Positions 7,770-15,426 of a stretch of DNA of 33,910 nt are shown in pieces. A program made the position numbers and the translations under genes. How positions within the stretch are numbered: the stretch's first letter is position 1; each line of letters begins with the position of its first letter. Below the pieces are notes generated by a model. The model was not told where the DNA came from and ran no database searches. It saw only the letters and a program-made list of their open reading frames with translations. The stretch comes from Bacteroidota bacterium (GTDB lineage: Bacteria; Bacteroidota; Bacteroidia; Flavobacteriales_F; PHOS-HE28): assembly GCA_018266475.1 (NCBI GenBank), contig JAFEAI010000262.1:1-33910 (forward strand), written 5' to 3'.

Positions 7770-10205
7770 TCAGCCAGCCTGTTCGGGTCCGTTGCCCTGG
7801 CCGGGAGGCTGCTTGCCCCGGGCGTCCTTGCCGCCCCGCTTGCGTCCTTGGCCGTAGCCGTAGCCATAGCCGCCGTACCCGTAGGCATAGCGGTAGCCAT
7901 AGCCGTAGTTGCTGTTGTAGTAGTACTTGCTCTTTTTCATCCTTACGCCATTGAGGATGAAGCCGAAGTTCCTGGCCGCGTTGGCGTCATGCACGTCCAT
8001 GGCGTTGCGCACATGGTCGCGGTTGGCAAAGCGGGTGTTGATGACGAAGAGCGTGGCGTCCGCCTGGCGCATCATCAGCAGCGCATCGGTGATCAGGCCC
8101 ACGGGCGGGGTGTCCACCATCACATAGTCGTAGTGCTGGCGGCCGTAGGCGAAGATGTCCGCGAGCTTGGGGCTCAGGATCAGTTCCGAGGCGTTGGGCG
8201 GGCTGCTGCCGGCCAGGATCACGTCGAAGTGCTCGATGGAGGTGTGCATCACGCATTCTTCAATGCCCGCACGCCCGGCGAGGATGGCGCTGATGCCCAC
8301 CTTGTTCTTCATGCCCAAGCCCGTGCCCACCTTGGGCTTGTGCAGGTCCAGTTCCAGCAGCAGCACCCGCTTGCCGGCCTTGGCCAGGATGGCGCTCAGG
8401 TTCACCGAGCAGAACGTTTTGCCTTCGCTGGGGCGGTAGCTGGTGAGCATCACCATGCGGCCGCCCTCGGTGGCGGGCAGGTATTCCAGGTTGGTGCGGA
8501 TGGTGCGGAAGCTCTCGGTGATGGCCGCCTTGGGGTCGCTGTCCACCACCACGTAGTGTTCCTCGGCCTTTTCGCTGGCGATCACTTCGCCGTACACCGG
8601 CACCTTGGTGGTGGCGCGCAGTTGCTCGGCATTGTCCACGCGGTCGTAGAACAGCACCCGCACGAACACCAGCAGCATGGCGATCAGGCCGCCGCCCACC
8701 AAAAAGCTGTACAGGATCTTGGTCTTGTTGGGCCGGATGACCCCCAGGGCGCGCGCCATCTCGATCACCTTGGTCTGCGGCATGATGCCCGCCCGTGCGA
8801 TCACCGTGCTGGCGCGCTTTTCCAGCAGGAACTCATACAGCTTTTCATTCACGCCCACCTTGCGCTGGAAGGTCTCCAGGTCGTGCTGGTTGCCGGGCAC
8901 GGCCCGGATCAGGCCGGTGTACTCGTTGGCCTGCTTTTCCACGTCGGAGATCTTCTGCTCAATGGCTGCGCGCGTGTTCTTCAGGTAGATCAGCAGGTTG
9001 GCCTTGGTGAGCTGGATCGTCTTCTTGTTCTCCTGGATCAGCGGATTGTCCGGCTCCATGGAATAGCTCAGCCGGTTGATGTCCATCTGCATGCTGTACA
9101 GCTGGGTGAGCGTGGCCTTCAGGAACTCATCGTCGTTCAGGATGTAGAAGGAGGGGGGGAGCAGCTTGCCCTCGCCCAGGGTGGATACGTACTGGTTCAG
9201 GGCATCCACGCTTTCCACCATCAGCTGGTACTGGCGCTTCTGCGCGTCCAGGTTCACCAGCTGGTCGAAGTACATGGTGCTTTCCTTGTCCAGGTCCAAA
9301 ATGTCCTTGCTCTGCAGGAAGCTCTGCAGGTCGGTTTCGTACTGGGTGAGGATCCCCGATACTTCGGCCAGCTGCTTGTCGATGTACCGCAGGGTGTTTT
9401 CATTCACCTCCACGTCCCCCTGCAAGGTGTACTTGATGTATTCGCTGCACAGGGTGTCCAAAAAGAGCTTGGCCCGCTCGGAGACCTCATCCTCCACGGT
9501 CACCTTCAGCACCGAGGTGTACTGGATGTCGTCCACCTTCAGTGCATCGGAGTACTTGGCCACCTGGCGCTCCCGCGCGTGCCGGATGAAGCGGTAGTCC
9601 GTGGCGGTGTATTTGCTGATGGTGGAGGGCGTAAGGTCCACATTGGGCGTTACCCGCAGCGTGAAATCGGCATCGGCCACGTCCTTGTTGAAGGTGAATT
9701 GCTTGGTGACCACGCCCTGCCCGGGATCGTAGCTGATCGAGTAGGTCTTCGGGTCGATGATGTGCAGGTCGATCGGCCGCTCGTACAACTTGGGGTTCAG
9801 CACCTGCATGTCCACCGCAAAGGGCAGCCCGCTGTACACTTCCGTGGTCTTGAAGCGCCCGATGATGTAGTACGATACCTCGAAATCCAGCTTTTCAAGC
9901 GTGCGGTCGATCAGGTCGTAGCTGGTGAGCACGCGCTTTTGATTGATCACGTCGCCGTACGGATTGATGTACCCGATGTTGCGGAACATCTGGTTCTGGT
10001 AGTCGTAGGCGGTAACGTCCTTCAGCAGGATCTGGGCACTTGCCCCGTACACGTTCGGGATCTTGTAGGAATAGAGATAGGAGAGCACCGCGGAAAGCAC
10101 CAAGGCGATCACCACGAAGTACCAGTTCTTGGAAACGATGCGGCCTACCGTCCGCAGGTCGTTCACCTCGATGATGCCGCCTTTGGGGCCGGGAACTGCT
10201 GCCAT
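7770..10205 (-). CDS. wzc: Polysaccharide co-polymerase with BY-kinase domain (Wzc-like)
   Basis: An 811-residue protein. A Wzz-type region is bounded by membrane segments at about 28-46 and 497-520, with a long periplasmic coiled-coil part between them (about 270-470). The cytoplasmic tyrosine kinase domain has Walker A SYRPSEGKT (589-597), Walker A' LLLELDLHKP (615-624) and Walker B YVMVDTPP (694-701). The C-terminal tail holds 12 tyrosines between 761 and 784, mostly alternating with glycine, followed by a basic Gly/Lys/Arg stretch. In the Wzc family, cycles of tail phosphorylation control chain length and export. Neither a Wzb-type phosphatase nor Wza is in the window. It heads the leftward export operon. 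Its presence beside Wzm/Wzt is notable because Wzc normally serves Wzy-dependent systems. Confidence 0.95.
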   Translation of the reverse strand: MAAVPGPKGGIIEVNDLRTVGRIVSKNWYFVVIALVLSAVLSYLYSYKIPNVYGASAQILLKDVTAYDYQNQMFRNIGYINPYGDVINQKRVLTSYDLIDRTLEKLDFEVSYYIIGRFKTTEVYSGLPFAVDMQVLNPKLYERPIDLHIIDPKTYSISYDPGQGVVTKQFTFNKDVADADFTLRVTPNVDLTPSTISKYTATDYRFIRHARERQVAKYSDALKVDDIQYTSVLKVTVEDEVSERAKLFLDTLCSEYIKYTLQGDVEVNENTLRYIDKQLAEVSGILTQYETDLQSFLQSKDILDLDKESTMYFDQLVNLDAQKRQYQLMVESVDALNQYVSTLGEGKLLPPSFYILNDDEFLKATLTQLYSMQMDINRLSYSMEPDNPLIQENKKTIQLTKANLLIYLKNTRAAIEQKISDVEKQANEYTGLIRAVPGNQHDLETFQRKVGVNEKLYEFLLEKRASTVIARAGIMPQTKVIEMARALGVIRPNKTKILYSFLVGGGLIAMLLVFVRVLFYDRVDNAEQLRATTKVPVYGEVIASEKAEEHYVVVDSDPKAAITESFRTIRTNLEYLPATEGGRMVMLTSYRPSEGKTFCSVNLSAILAKAGKRVLLLELDLHKPKVGTGLGMKNKVGISAILAGRAGIEECVMHTSIEHFDVILAGSSPPNASELILSPKLADIFAYGRQHYDYVMVDTPPVGLITDALLMMRQADATLFVINTRFANRDHVRNAMDVHDANAARNFGFILNGVRMKKSKYYYNSNYGYGYRYAYGYGGYGYGYGQGRKRGGKDARGKQPPGQGNGPEQAG

Positions 10206-10258
10206 GGTGCTTCAAGGAGCCGCCCGTTCCGTGGAAGAGGCGGATTTTGCAAGGGCGG

Positions 10259-10266
10259 CAAATATA
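10259..10266 (-). promoter_or_regulatory. Candidate -7 promoter element for the kinase gene
   Basis: On the minus strand the sequence is TATATTTG, an exact match to the Bacteroidota -7 consensus TAnnTTTG, 53 bases before the kinase ATG at 10205. I see no convincing TTG -33 box 18-21 bases further upstream, so this is a candidate only. Confidence 0.45.
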
Positions 10267-10310
10267 GCCAAGGGTGGCCGTGGCGGGGTGGGAGAGTTCA
10301 TTGGTCCCCG

Positions 10311-10384
10311 TTCGTAGTTGGCAGGGGGTAGTTCGTGGTTCGAAGTTCGTTGGGCGGGGAGCGGTGGTAGTTGTTGGTTGTCAG
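10311..10384. repeat. Degenerate GTTCGTGGTTCG-type word run
   Basis: A stretch of imperfect short words of the form GTAGTTGG / GTAGTTCGTGGTTCGAAGTTCG / GTAGTTGTTGGTTG. It has no coding potential and lies between the kinase promoter and the larger array at 10508-10890. Together they fill the 826-bp gap 10206-11031, which contains no gene I can support. Confidence 0.6.
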
Positions 10385-10507
10385 GCCGCAAGGTGGGGGC
10401 ATATCCACGTTGCCGCCAGGGTGCCCGCTTTTACCGCCACCAACGGAGCCCCGGAGCCTGTATTTGCCTGTAGCCAACGCCACGCCGTATCCCTTCGCGT
10501 GATGCAT

Positions 10508-10890
10508 TTCTTGGCGCCCTTCGCGTCTTGGCGGTAAAATCCTCCCATCCCCCGCATTCTTGGCGCTCTTTGCGTCTTGGCGGTTCCTCCTTGGGCCATG
10601 TCATTCTTCGCGCCTTCGCGTCTTCGCGTGAGGCCCCCTTCCCGTGAGGCATTCCACGCCCCCTTCCCGTCTTGGCGGTAAAATCCTCCCATCCCCCGCA
10701 TTCTTGGCGCTCTTTGCGTCTTGGCGGTAAAAATCCTCCCATCCCCCGCATTTCTTGGCGCCCTTCGCGCCTTGGCGGTTCCTCCTTGCCGCATGCCATT
10801 CTTCGCGCCTTCGCGTCTTCGCGTGAGACCCCCTTCCCGTGAGGCATTCCACGCCCCCTTCGCGCCTTTGCGGTAAAAATCCTCCCAACG
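10508..10890. repeat. Higher-order array of CTTGGCGCCCTTCGCGTCTTGGCGG-type units
   Basis: A short unit, C-TTGGCG-(C/T)-(C/T)CTT-(C/T)GCG-(T/C)CTTGGCGG, recurs at about 10510, 10558, 10702 and 10754, usually followed by TAAAATCCTCCCATCCCCCGC. A longer block of about 110 bp, containing CTTCGCGCCTTCGCGTCTTC and GTGAGGCATTCCACGCCCCC, occurs at about 10582-10695 and again at about 10777-10887, 195-196 bp apart. Reverse-strand open frames across it encode only repeat-derived peptides (KTRRREE-type) and are not genes. No CRISPR-like constant spacer size is present. Confidence 0.9.
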
Positions 10891-10985
10891 GCTAAGACAC
10901 CTGTCCCATGCATGCCCCCATCACCCAAACCGGGGGCAAAAGATCAACGCCAGGCAAGTGGAAAACTCAATTAAGCAAATCCTTC

Positions 10986-10993
10986 TACATTTG
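10986..10993 (+). promoter_or_regulatory. Candidate -7 element for the exosortase cassette
   Basis: TACATTTG matches TAnnTTTG exactly and lies 38 bases before the ATG at 11032, in an otherwise empty stretch after the repeat array. No clear -33 TTG is found at the expected distance. Confidence 0.45.
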
Positions 10994-11031
10994 GCCGTTC
11001 GCGATTTCATTCCTTCCTTGTGATCGATGCC

Positions 11032-11250
11032 ATGAACAGATTCCTACGCTTCGCCCTGCTGGCCGTGCTGCTGGCGGCACCACTGGCTGGAGCCTTGTTT
11101 GCCCAACCCGGCCCCGGGGGACCGCCTCCCTGCTGGCCGCCGCCCTGCATTCCCATTGACGGTGGGCTTTCCCTGCTGATCGGTGCCGGCGCATTGCTGG
11201 GCGGAAAGAAGGCACTGGACGCCCGAAAGGTCCGCAAGACGCAACTGTAA
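11032..11250 (+). CDS. Small secreted protein with PID-type C-terminal sorting tail
   Basis: A 72-residue protein. I prefer the ATG at 11032 over 11020 because the signal peptide then begins properly (MNRFLRF, then a hydrophobic core ending ALFAQ, about residue 25). What remains is a very short Pro/Gly/Cys body (about residues 25-40, two cysteines in PPCWPPPC), then PIDGG (41-45), a hydrophobic stretch SLLIGAGALLG (47-57) and a basic end from KK (59-60). This tripartite tail (short motif, hydrophobic segment, basic residues) is the layout of exosortase substrates. It resembles the Bacteroidota tails named PID-CTERM. Its stop TAA overlaps the exosortase ATG by one base, so it is very likely the cognate substrate. 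The function of the mature peptide is unknown. Confidence 0.75.
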   Translation: MNRFLRFALLAVLLAAPLAGALFAQPGPGGPPPCWPPPCIPIDGGLSLLIGAGALLGGKKALDARKVRKTQL

Positions 11251-11810
11251 TGCGGGCGGGCTTGCCGCTCACCCGCGCGGGCCGCGATCCCCTGTACCGC
11301 TTCCTGCTTACCGCCGCCCTGCTTTACTTGGGGTGGTATCTGCTGTATGCTTTTGTGCTCCACCCCTGGGGCGTGTTGGACCATGCCGTGATCGGCTCCC
11401 TGATCAGCGTGGCAGGCACCATCCTCACCCTGCTTGGCTATGACCTGATCCCCGAGCCGGTAAACGCCGACAACATCCGCACCATCGGCGTGGAAGGCGG
11501 CCATCTGCTGTGGATCGGGGATCCCTGCAACGGCGTGGGGCTGTTCGCCGTGTTCCTCATCTTCTTAGTGGCCTACGGCGGGCCCTGGAGGCACAAGCTC
11601 TGGTTCGGTGCCTTGGGCATAGCCTCCATCCACCTGATCAATGCCTTGCGCGTGGCGGCGCTGTGCATCGTGGTGAGCATCAACTATGAGTGGCTCAACT
11701 TCAACCACGACTACACGTTCTATGTGATCGTGTACGGCTGGGTGTTTTTCCTGTGGTACATCTGGGTGAGGCGCTTCGCCACCCGGAAAGTTGCCGCTGA
11801 AGCGGAATGA
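11250..11810 (+). CDS. xrtF: Exosortase family protein, XrtF-like
   Basis: A 186-residue polytopic membrane protein with the three exosortase/archaeosortase catalytic residues in their usual contexts: Cys93 in DPCNGVG, Arg134 in NALRVA and His153 in FNHDYTFY. Exosortases are thought to cut tripartite C-terminal tails and pass the protein to a surface anchor, usually in exopolysaccharide-producing bacteria. The short length and the following associated gene fit the XrtF type of Bacteroidota. It overlaps the upstream substrate candidate by 1 base and the downstream gene by 4 bases (ATGA), so all three are translationally coupled. The XrtF sub-type is inferred from context and length; the superfamily call is firm. 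Confidence 0.88.
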   Translation: MRAGLPLTRAGRDPLYRFLLTAALLYLGWYLLYAFVLHPWGVLDHAVIGSLISVAGTILTLLGYDLIPEPVNADNIRTIGVEGGHLLWIGDPCNGVGLFAVFLIFLVAYGGPWRHKLWFGALGIASIHLINALRVAALCIVVSINYEWLNFNHDYTFYVIVYGWVFFLWYIWVRRFATRKVAAEAE

Positions 11811-12283
11811 AAGGGCGCGGGATCCGGTGGGACCGCCGCGTGGAGGTGGCCTTGGTGCTGGCGGCGGCAATCGCCTACGGCAGTTGGCGCGAGTTCACCT
11901 TCATCAACCTCAACTACCAGATCGACCACCTGGCCCACCATACGCCCTTCTCCTACGCGCACTCCATGGTGCAGGGCTGGCTGCGCGGCTGGGGCCTGCA
12001 GGCGGTGCTCGCCCTCAAATGGTTCCTGGCGTTCTTCTCCATGGCCGTGATGGCAGCCCTGTGCGCCGTGCTGGCCCGCATCCTGCTGGGCACCTGGCGC
12101 CATGCCGGCCCCATCTTCATGGCCTTCACCGGGTTTGCCCTGCTTTCGCTTGCCTTGCACTTCCTGGCCCGCCAGGTACCGCCGTTCGAGCTGGTGGCCG
12201 TGCAGCTGTCGCACATGCTGCAGTACCCCGTGCCTTTGGTGTTTGTCCTGATCGCCGCTTCCTTGGCCCAAGGCAAGGATTAG
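11807..12283 (+). CDS. Exosortase F system-associated membrane protein
   Basis: A 158-residue protein with about four hydrophobic segments (roughly 15-30, 62-85, 95-120 and 135-155). Position, size and topology match the small integral membrane protein that accompanies XrtF in Bacteroidota. The N-terminal loop NLNYQIDHLAHHTPF lies after the first segment. Its biochemical role is unknown even in the family; it may help present the substrate. Its ATG overlaps the exosortase stop (ATGA), and it ends directly before an inverted repeat that could act as a transcription end. I recognise it mainly by context. Confidence 0.7.
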   Translation: MKGRGIRWDRRVEVALVLAAAIAYGSWREFTFINLNYQIDHLAHHTPFSYAHSMVQGWLRGWGLQAVLALKWFLAFFSMAVMAALCAVLARILLGTWRHAGPIFMAFTGFALLSLALHFLARQVPPFELVAVQLSHMLQYPVPLVFVLIAASLAQGKD

Positions 12284-12288
12284 CCCCC

Positions 12289-12342
12289 CGTCATTGCGAG
12301 GACCCGTGGTCCGAAGCAATCCAGGGCGGCCTCGCAATGACG
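12289..12342. repeat. Short inverted repeat, family of 1-322
   Basis: CGTCATTGCGAGG (12289-12301) pairs with CCTCGCAATGACG (12330-12342), with CCGAAGCAATCC between. It begins six bases after the stop of the exosortase cassette, and the perfect 13-bp arms could form a hairpin that ends that transcript. It is a compact version of the two 161-bp units at the left end of the window. Confidence 0.88.
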
Positions 12343-12394
12343 AACAGGCTTCGGCCCGCTGCCGCTACATTCGCGCGGCCCCGGGAAACAAGGA

Positions 12395-13510
12395 ATGAAC
12401 AAGGGCGCATGTGGAATGGCGAGGATCAAGAAGCTCATGGTCGTAGTGGGCACACGCCCCAACTTCATCAAGGTGACGCGCTTCAAGCAAGTGGCGGCTG
12501 ACCATGGCATGGAGGTGTGCCTGGTACACACCGGCCAGCACTATGACGACAAAATGAGCACCGTGTTCTTCGATCAGTTCGGCCTGCGGCCGGACCGCTT
12601 CCTGGACACCCCGCCCACCACCCCGGCCGCGCAGATGGGCCACATCATGATCGCCCTGGAGGCCGAAGCCAAGCAGTGGAAGCCCCACCTGATGGTGGTC
12701 CCCGGTGATGTGAACAGCACCCTGGCCGGGGCGCTCGTGGCCAACAAGATGGGCATTCCCTTGGCGCACTTGGAGAGCGGCCTTCGCAGCGGCGACATGC
12801 ACATGCCCGAGGAGATCAACCGCATCCTCACCGACCGCATTACCGACCAATTCTTCGTCACCGAGCAGAGCGGCATCGATCATTTGCTCGCCGAGGGCAG
12901 GCCCAAGCAAGCCATCCACTTCACGGGCAACACCATGATCGATACCCTGGTGGCTTTTGATGCGCAGGTGCAGGCCGCCACCGTGCTGCAGGACCTCGCA
13001 CTCGGCAGCGGCGGGCATGTGCTGATGACCATCCACCGGCCCGCCACCACCGACAATGCCGCCGAGCTGGCCAAGCTGGTGGGGCTGATCGCCTTTGTGG
13101 CCAAGGACCGCCCCGTGGTGTTCCCCGTACACCCGCGCACCACCGCCAAGCTGGAGGCCACCGGCCTGATGCCCAAGCTCAACGCATTGAAAAACCTGCG
13201 CCTCACCGGGCCCATGGACTACTTCAGTTTCCAAAAGCTCATCGCCACCTGCGCCTTTGTGGTCACCGACAGCGGCGGCATCCAGGAGGAGACCACCTTC
13301 CGCCAAGTGCCCTGCCTTACCCTGCGCCCCAACACGGAGCGGCCGATCACCGTAACCATGGGCACCAACGAGCTGATCACCTTCGACCTGGAGGCGCTGC
13401 GCGATGCCATCCTGCGCATTGGGAACGGCACATTTAAGAAAGGGCAGGTGCCGCCATACTGGGACGGCCATGCCACCGAGCGCGTGTTCGACGTACTTGA
13501 AAAGCTGTGA
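12395..13510 (+). CDS. wecB: UDP-N-acetylglucosamine 2-epimerase (non-hydrolysing), WecB-like
   Basis: A 371-residue enzyme of the usual family length that interconverts UDP-GlcNAc and UDP-ManNAc or a relative. Motifs: VVVGTRPNFIK near the N-terminus, VHTGQHYDDKMS, GDVNSTLAGA, HLESGLRSGD followed by PEEINR, and DSGGIQEE near 290. An alternative start at 12416 (MARIKK) would remove seven residues and fits the family alignment slightly better. TACATTCG at 12366-12373 is a one-mismatch -7 element. It shares a GTGA overlap with the next gene. It probably supplies ManNAc-type precursor for the amidated or acetylated sugars inferred from the neighbouring genes. Confidence 0.92.
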   Translation: MNKGACGMARIKKLMVVVGTRPNFIKVTRFKQVAADHGMEVCLVHTGQHYDDKMSTVFFDQFGLRPDRFLDTPPTTPAAQMGHIMIALEAEAKQWKPHLMVVPGDVNSTLAGALVANKMGIPLAHLESGLRSGDMHMPEEINRILTDRITDQFFVTEQSGIDHLLAEGRPKQAIHFTGNTMIDTLVAFDAQVQAATVLQDLALGSGGHVLMTIHRPATTDNAAELAKLVGLIAFVAKDRPVVFPVHPRTTAKLEATGLMPKLNALKNLRLTGPMDYFSFQKLIATCAFVVTDSGGIQEETTFRQVPCLTLRPNTERPITVTMGTNELITFDLEALRDAILRIGNGTFKKGQVPPYWDGHATERVFDVLEKL

Positions 13511-14640
13511 TCCTCTTCCTTACATACAACGACCAGCCCACTGGGGTGTACTGGAGCCAGGTGACCGACGTGGTGGCGCACATGAACACGCTGGGCGGGC
13601 CGCGCGTGCGGCTGCTGGCCTTGGTGAGCGCACGGGATTACTTCGGCATCCGCAAAAAGATCAGGGCGCACAGCCCCGATGCGCTGGTGCTGCCCATGGT
13701 GCCGCAGATGAAGCGCTGGCGCGCCAATGCGTTCATGGTGAAAGCGGCTTCCCGCTGGCTGCGGCCATCGGGCATCATGGCGCGCGGCGCATTGGCCACC
13801 TGGATGGCCTTGCGGGCCCGGGAGAAAGGCCTTGTGGGCAAAGTTTGCTTCGATGCACGAGGTGCCTATGCCGCCGAATGGGAGGAATACCGGATTATTG
13901 ATGATGAGGCGCTGATCCGGCAGTTCCGCGAAGTGGAGAAGCAGGCCGTGCAGCAAAGCGACCTGCGCCTGGCCGTGAGCCATGCCTTGGCGGCGCACTG
14001 GAAGGAGCGCTACGGTTATACCGGTGATGCCCACGTGGTGATCCCCTGCACGCTGGGCAAGGTACACCTGCAAAGCAGCGATGAAGTGGAACGCATCCGG
14101 CAAGGGTTCGGCTTTTCTCCGGAGGATGTGGTGCTCGTGTACTCGGGTTCCTCCGCGGGCTGGCAGTCCTTTGCGCTTCTGGAACGGTTCCTTGCGCTGG
14201 TGCTCACCGCACGCTCCTGCGTGAAGGTGCTTTTCCTGTGCCCGCCCGATGCGGCCATTGATGCGTTGGTGGCCAATTGGCTGGGCCGCGCTGTACGTGC
14301 CTGGGTGGTGCCGGCCGAGGTGCCCGCTGTACTGGCGGGCTGCGATCATGCCCTGTTGATCCGCGAGGATGCCATCACCAACCGCGTGGCCTCGCCCACC
14401 AAGTTCGCCGAATACCTCGCGTGCGGCCTGCCCGTGGTGATCAGCCCTCACATAGGTGATTTCTCCGGGGAAGTGGACCGCGAACGGTTGGGGACCGTGT
14501 ACAGGGAAGGGGATGCGGTACCGCTGTTCGAGCGGCCAAGCCCGGCGGAGCGAACGCGCTTGCGGGATCATGCCATGGCGAATTACACCAAGGCCGCCCA
14601 CGATAAGGACTACGCGGTCATATTACGCCGGCTATCCTGA
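13507..14640 (+). CDS. Glycosyltransferase-like protein, GT-B fold
   Basis: A 377-residue protein beginning with GTG at 13507, which overlaps the TGA of the WecB gene (GTGA), so the two are coupled. The C-terminal half shows VLVYSGSSAGW and then SPTKFAEYLACGLPVVIS, a common donor-site region of GT4-type enzymes. The strict E-x7-E is not evident, and the N-terminal half is less conserved to my eye. It likely adds a sugar to the surface glycan. Its TGA abuts the convergent stop of the formyltransferase, forming the palindrome TGATCA at 14638-14643. Confident as a glycosyltransferase-like protein, less so as to family. Confidence 0.72.
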   Translation: MILFLTYNDQPTGVYWSQVTDVVAHMNTLGGPRVRLLALVSARDYFGIRKKIRAHSPDALVLPMVPQMKRWRANAFMVKAASRWLRPSGIMARGALATWMALRAREKGLVGKVCFDARGAYAAEWEEYRIIDDEALIRQFREVEKQAVQQSDLRLAVSHALAAHWKERYGYTGDAHVVIPCTLGKVHLQSSDEVERIRQGFGFSPEDVVLVYSGSSAGWQSFALLERFLALVLTARSCVKVLFLCPPDAAIDALVANWLGRAVRAWVVPAEVPAVLAGCDHALLIREDAITNRVASPTKFAEYLACGLPVVISPHIGDFSGEVDRERLGTVYREGDAVPLFERPSPAERTRLRDHAMANYTKAAHDKDYAVILRRLS

Positions 14641-15426
14641 TCACTTTGCGCGGATCCCTTCCAGGCCAGCCAACAGCCGGTGGTTCCGGCGGATCTTGAG
14701 GAATTGCCATAGGCTTGGCGTGGTATAGGACTTGCCGGGGCCTTGGGGTTCGGCTTGGTTGAAATAGCCGGAAAAGTTGCACAGTACCTGCACCAGTCCC
14801 TTGGAGGAAGCTTCCAGCAACGCGCGCATGGACCCCTTCACGGTTTCCTTCAAGCAGGACCCAAATTGAACGGGCATCCGTTCTTGCAGCAGGATCTCCC
14901 CGGTGTCTATCCGCTTGTCGATCTTGTGGATGGTGTAGCCCGTGATGGCGGACCCGTTGTACAACTGCCAGATCACAGCGGGGGCGTTCTGGTAGTCCGG
15001 CAGCAGCTCATGGTGGATGTTGATCATCCCGAATGTGGGGATGGAGAACACGCTCGGCGCGATGTACCCGTTGCCCAAGCTGATGCCCAGGTCCGCAGCG
15101 GCCATGCGGAATAGTGCCCGTGTGCGGTCCGTGTTGATGCCGGGCGTCACATGGAAGGGGATGTGGTGCGCCGCGCACAAGGCATCCAATGCCGGGCCGC
15201 CCGTATGGGTGCGGTACCAGCTGCGCATGCGCATGCCGTTGAGGGTGCCGAACGGGCCGATGGAAAACAGCTTCCGCAATTTTCGGCGATAGTGCCGGCG
15301 CTTGTTGGCGGGCCTGCCTTCGCTCAGCACCACCATGGCCACCTCGCAGCAACCGCTGGACAGCAGTGCCGGCAAATGGTGCGCCGCAGTGCCGTGCAGG
15401 GAACTGGCCAGCAGCACTACCCGCAT
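14641..15426 (-). CDS. Formyltransferase-fold enzyme, probably sugar N-formylation
   Basis: A 261-residue protein. The ATG at 15426 is preferred over an upstream extension to 15540 because MRVVLLASS opens the fold and the extension overlaps the deacetylase. The catalytic triad of formyl_trans_N enzymes is present with the usual spacing: Asn136 and His138 in INIHHELLPDYQ and Asp174 in KRIDTGEIL. Known relatives transfer formyl from N10-formyl-THF to glycinamide, Met-tRNA or amino sugars such as dTDP-4-amino-4,6-dideoxyhexose. The gene context makes amino-sugar formylation the likeliest, but the acceptor is inferred. The NAP motif replacing the usual glycine after LLP is a small variation. It overlaps the deacetylase gene upstream by 10 bp. 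Confidence 0.82.
   Translation of the reverse strand: MRVVLLASSLHGTAAHHLPALLSSGCCEVAMVVLSEGRPANKRRHYRRKLRKLFSIGPFGTLNGMRMRSWYRTHTGGPALDALCAAHHIPFHVTPGINTDRTRALFRMAAADLGISLGNGYIAPSVFSIPTFGMINIHHELLPDYQNAPAVIWQLYNGSAITGYTIHKIDKRIDTGEILLQERMPVQFGSCLKETVKGSMRALLEASSKGLVQVLCNFSGYFNQAEPQGPGKSYTTPSLWQFLKIRRNHRLLAGLEGIRAK

Noticed and set aside
7734-10331. Long plus-strand open frame of 865 codons opposite the kinase gene
   Set aside because: It is the antisense shadow of the Wzc-like gene in GC-rich sequence; its His/Val-rich translation has no recognisable domain.
10381-10928. Overlapping minus-strand frames of 95-165 codons
   Set aside because: They translate the repeat array (KTRRREE-like peptides) and are repeat artefacts.
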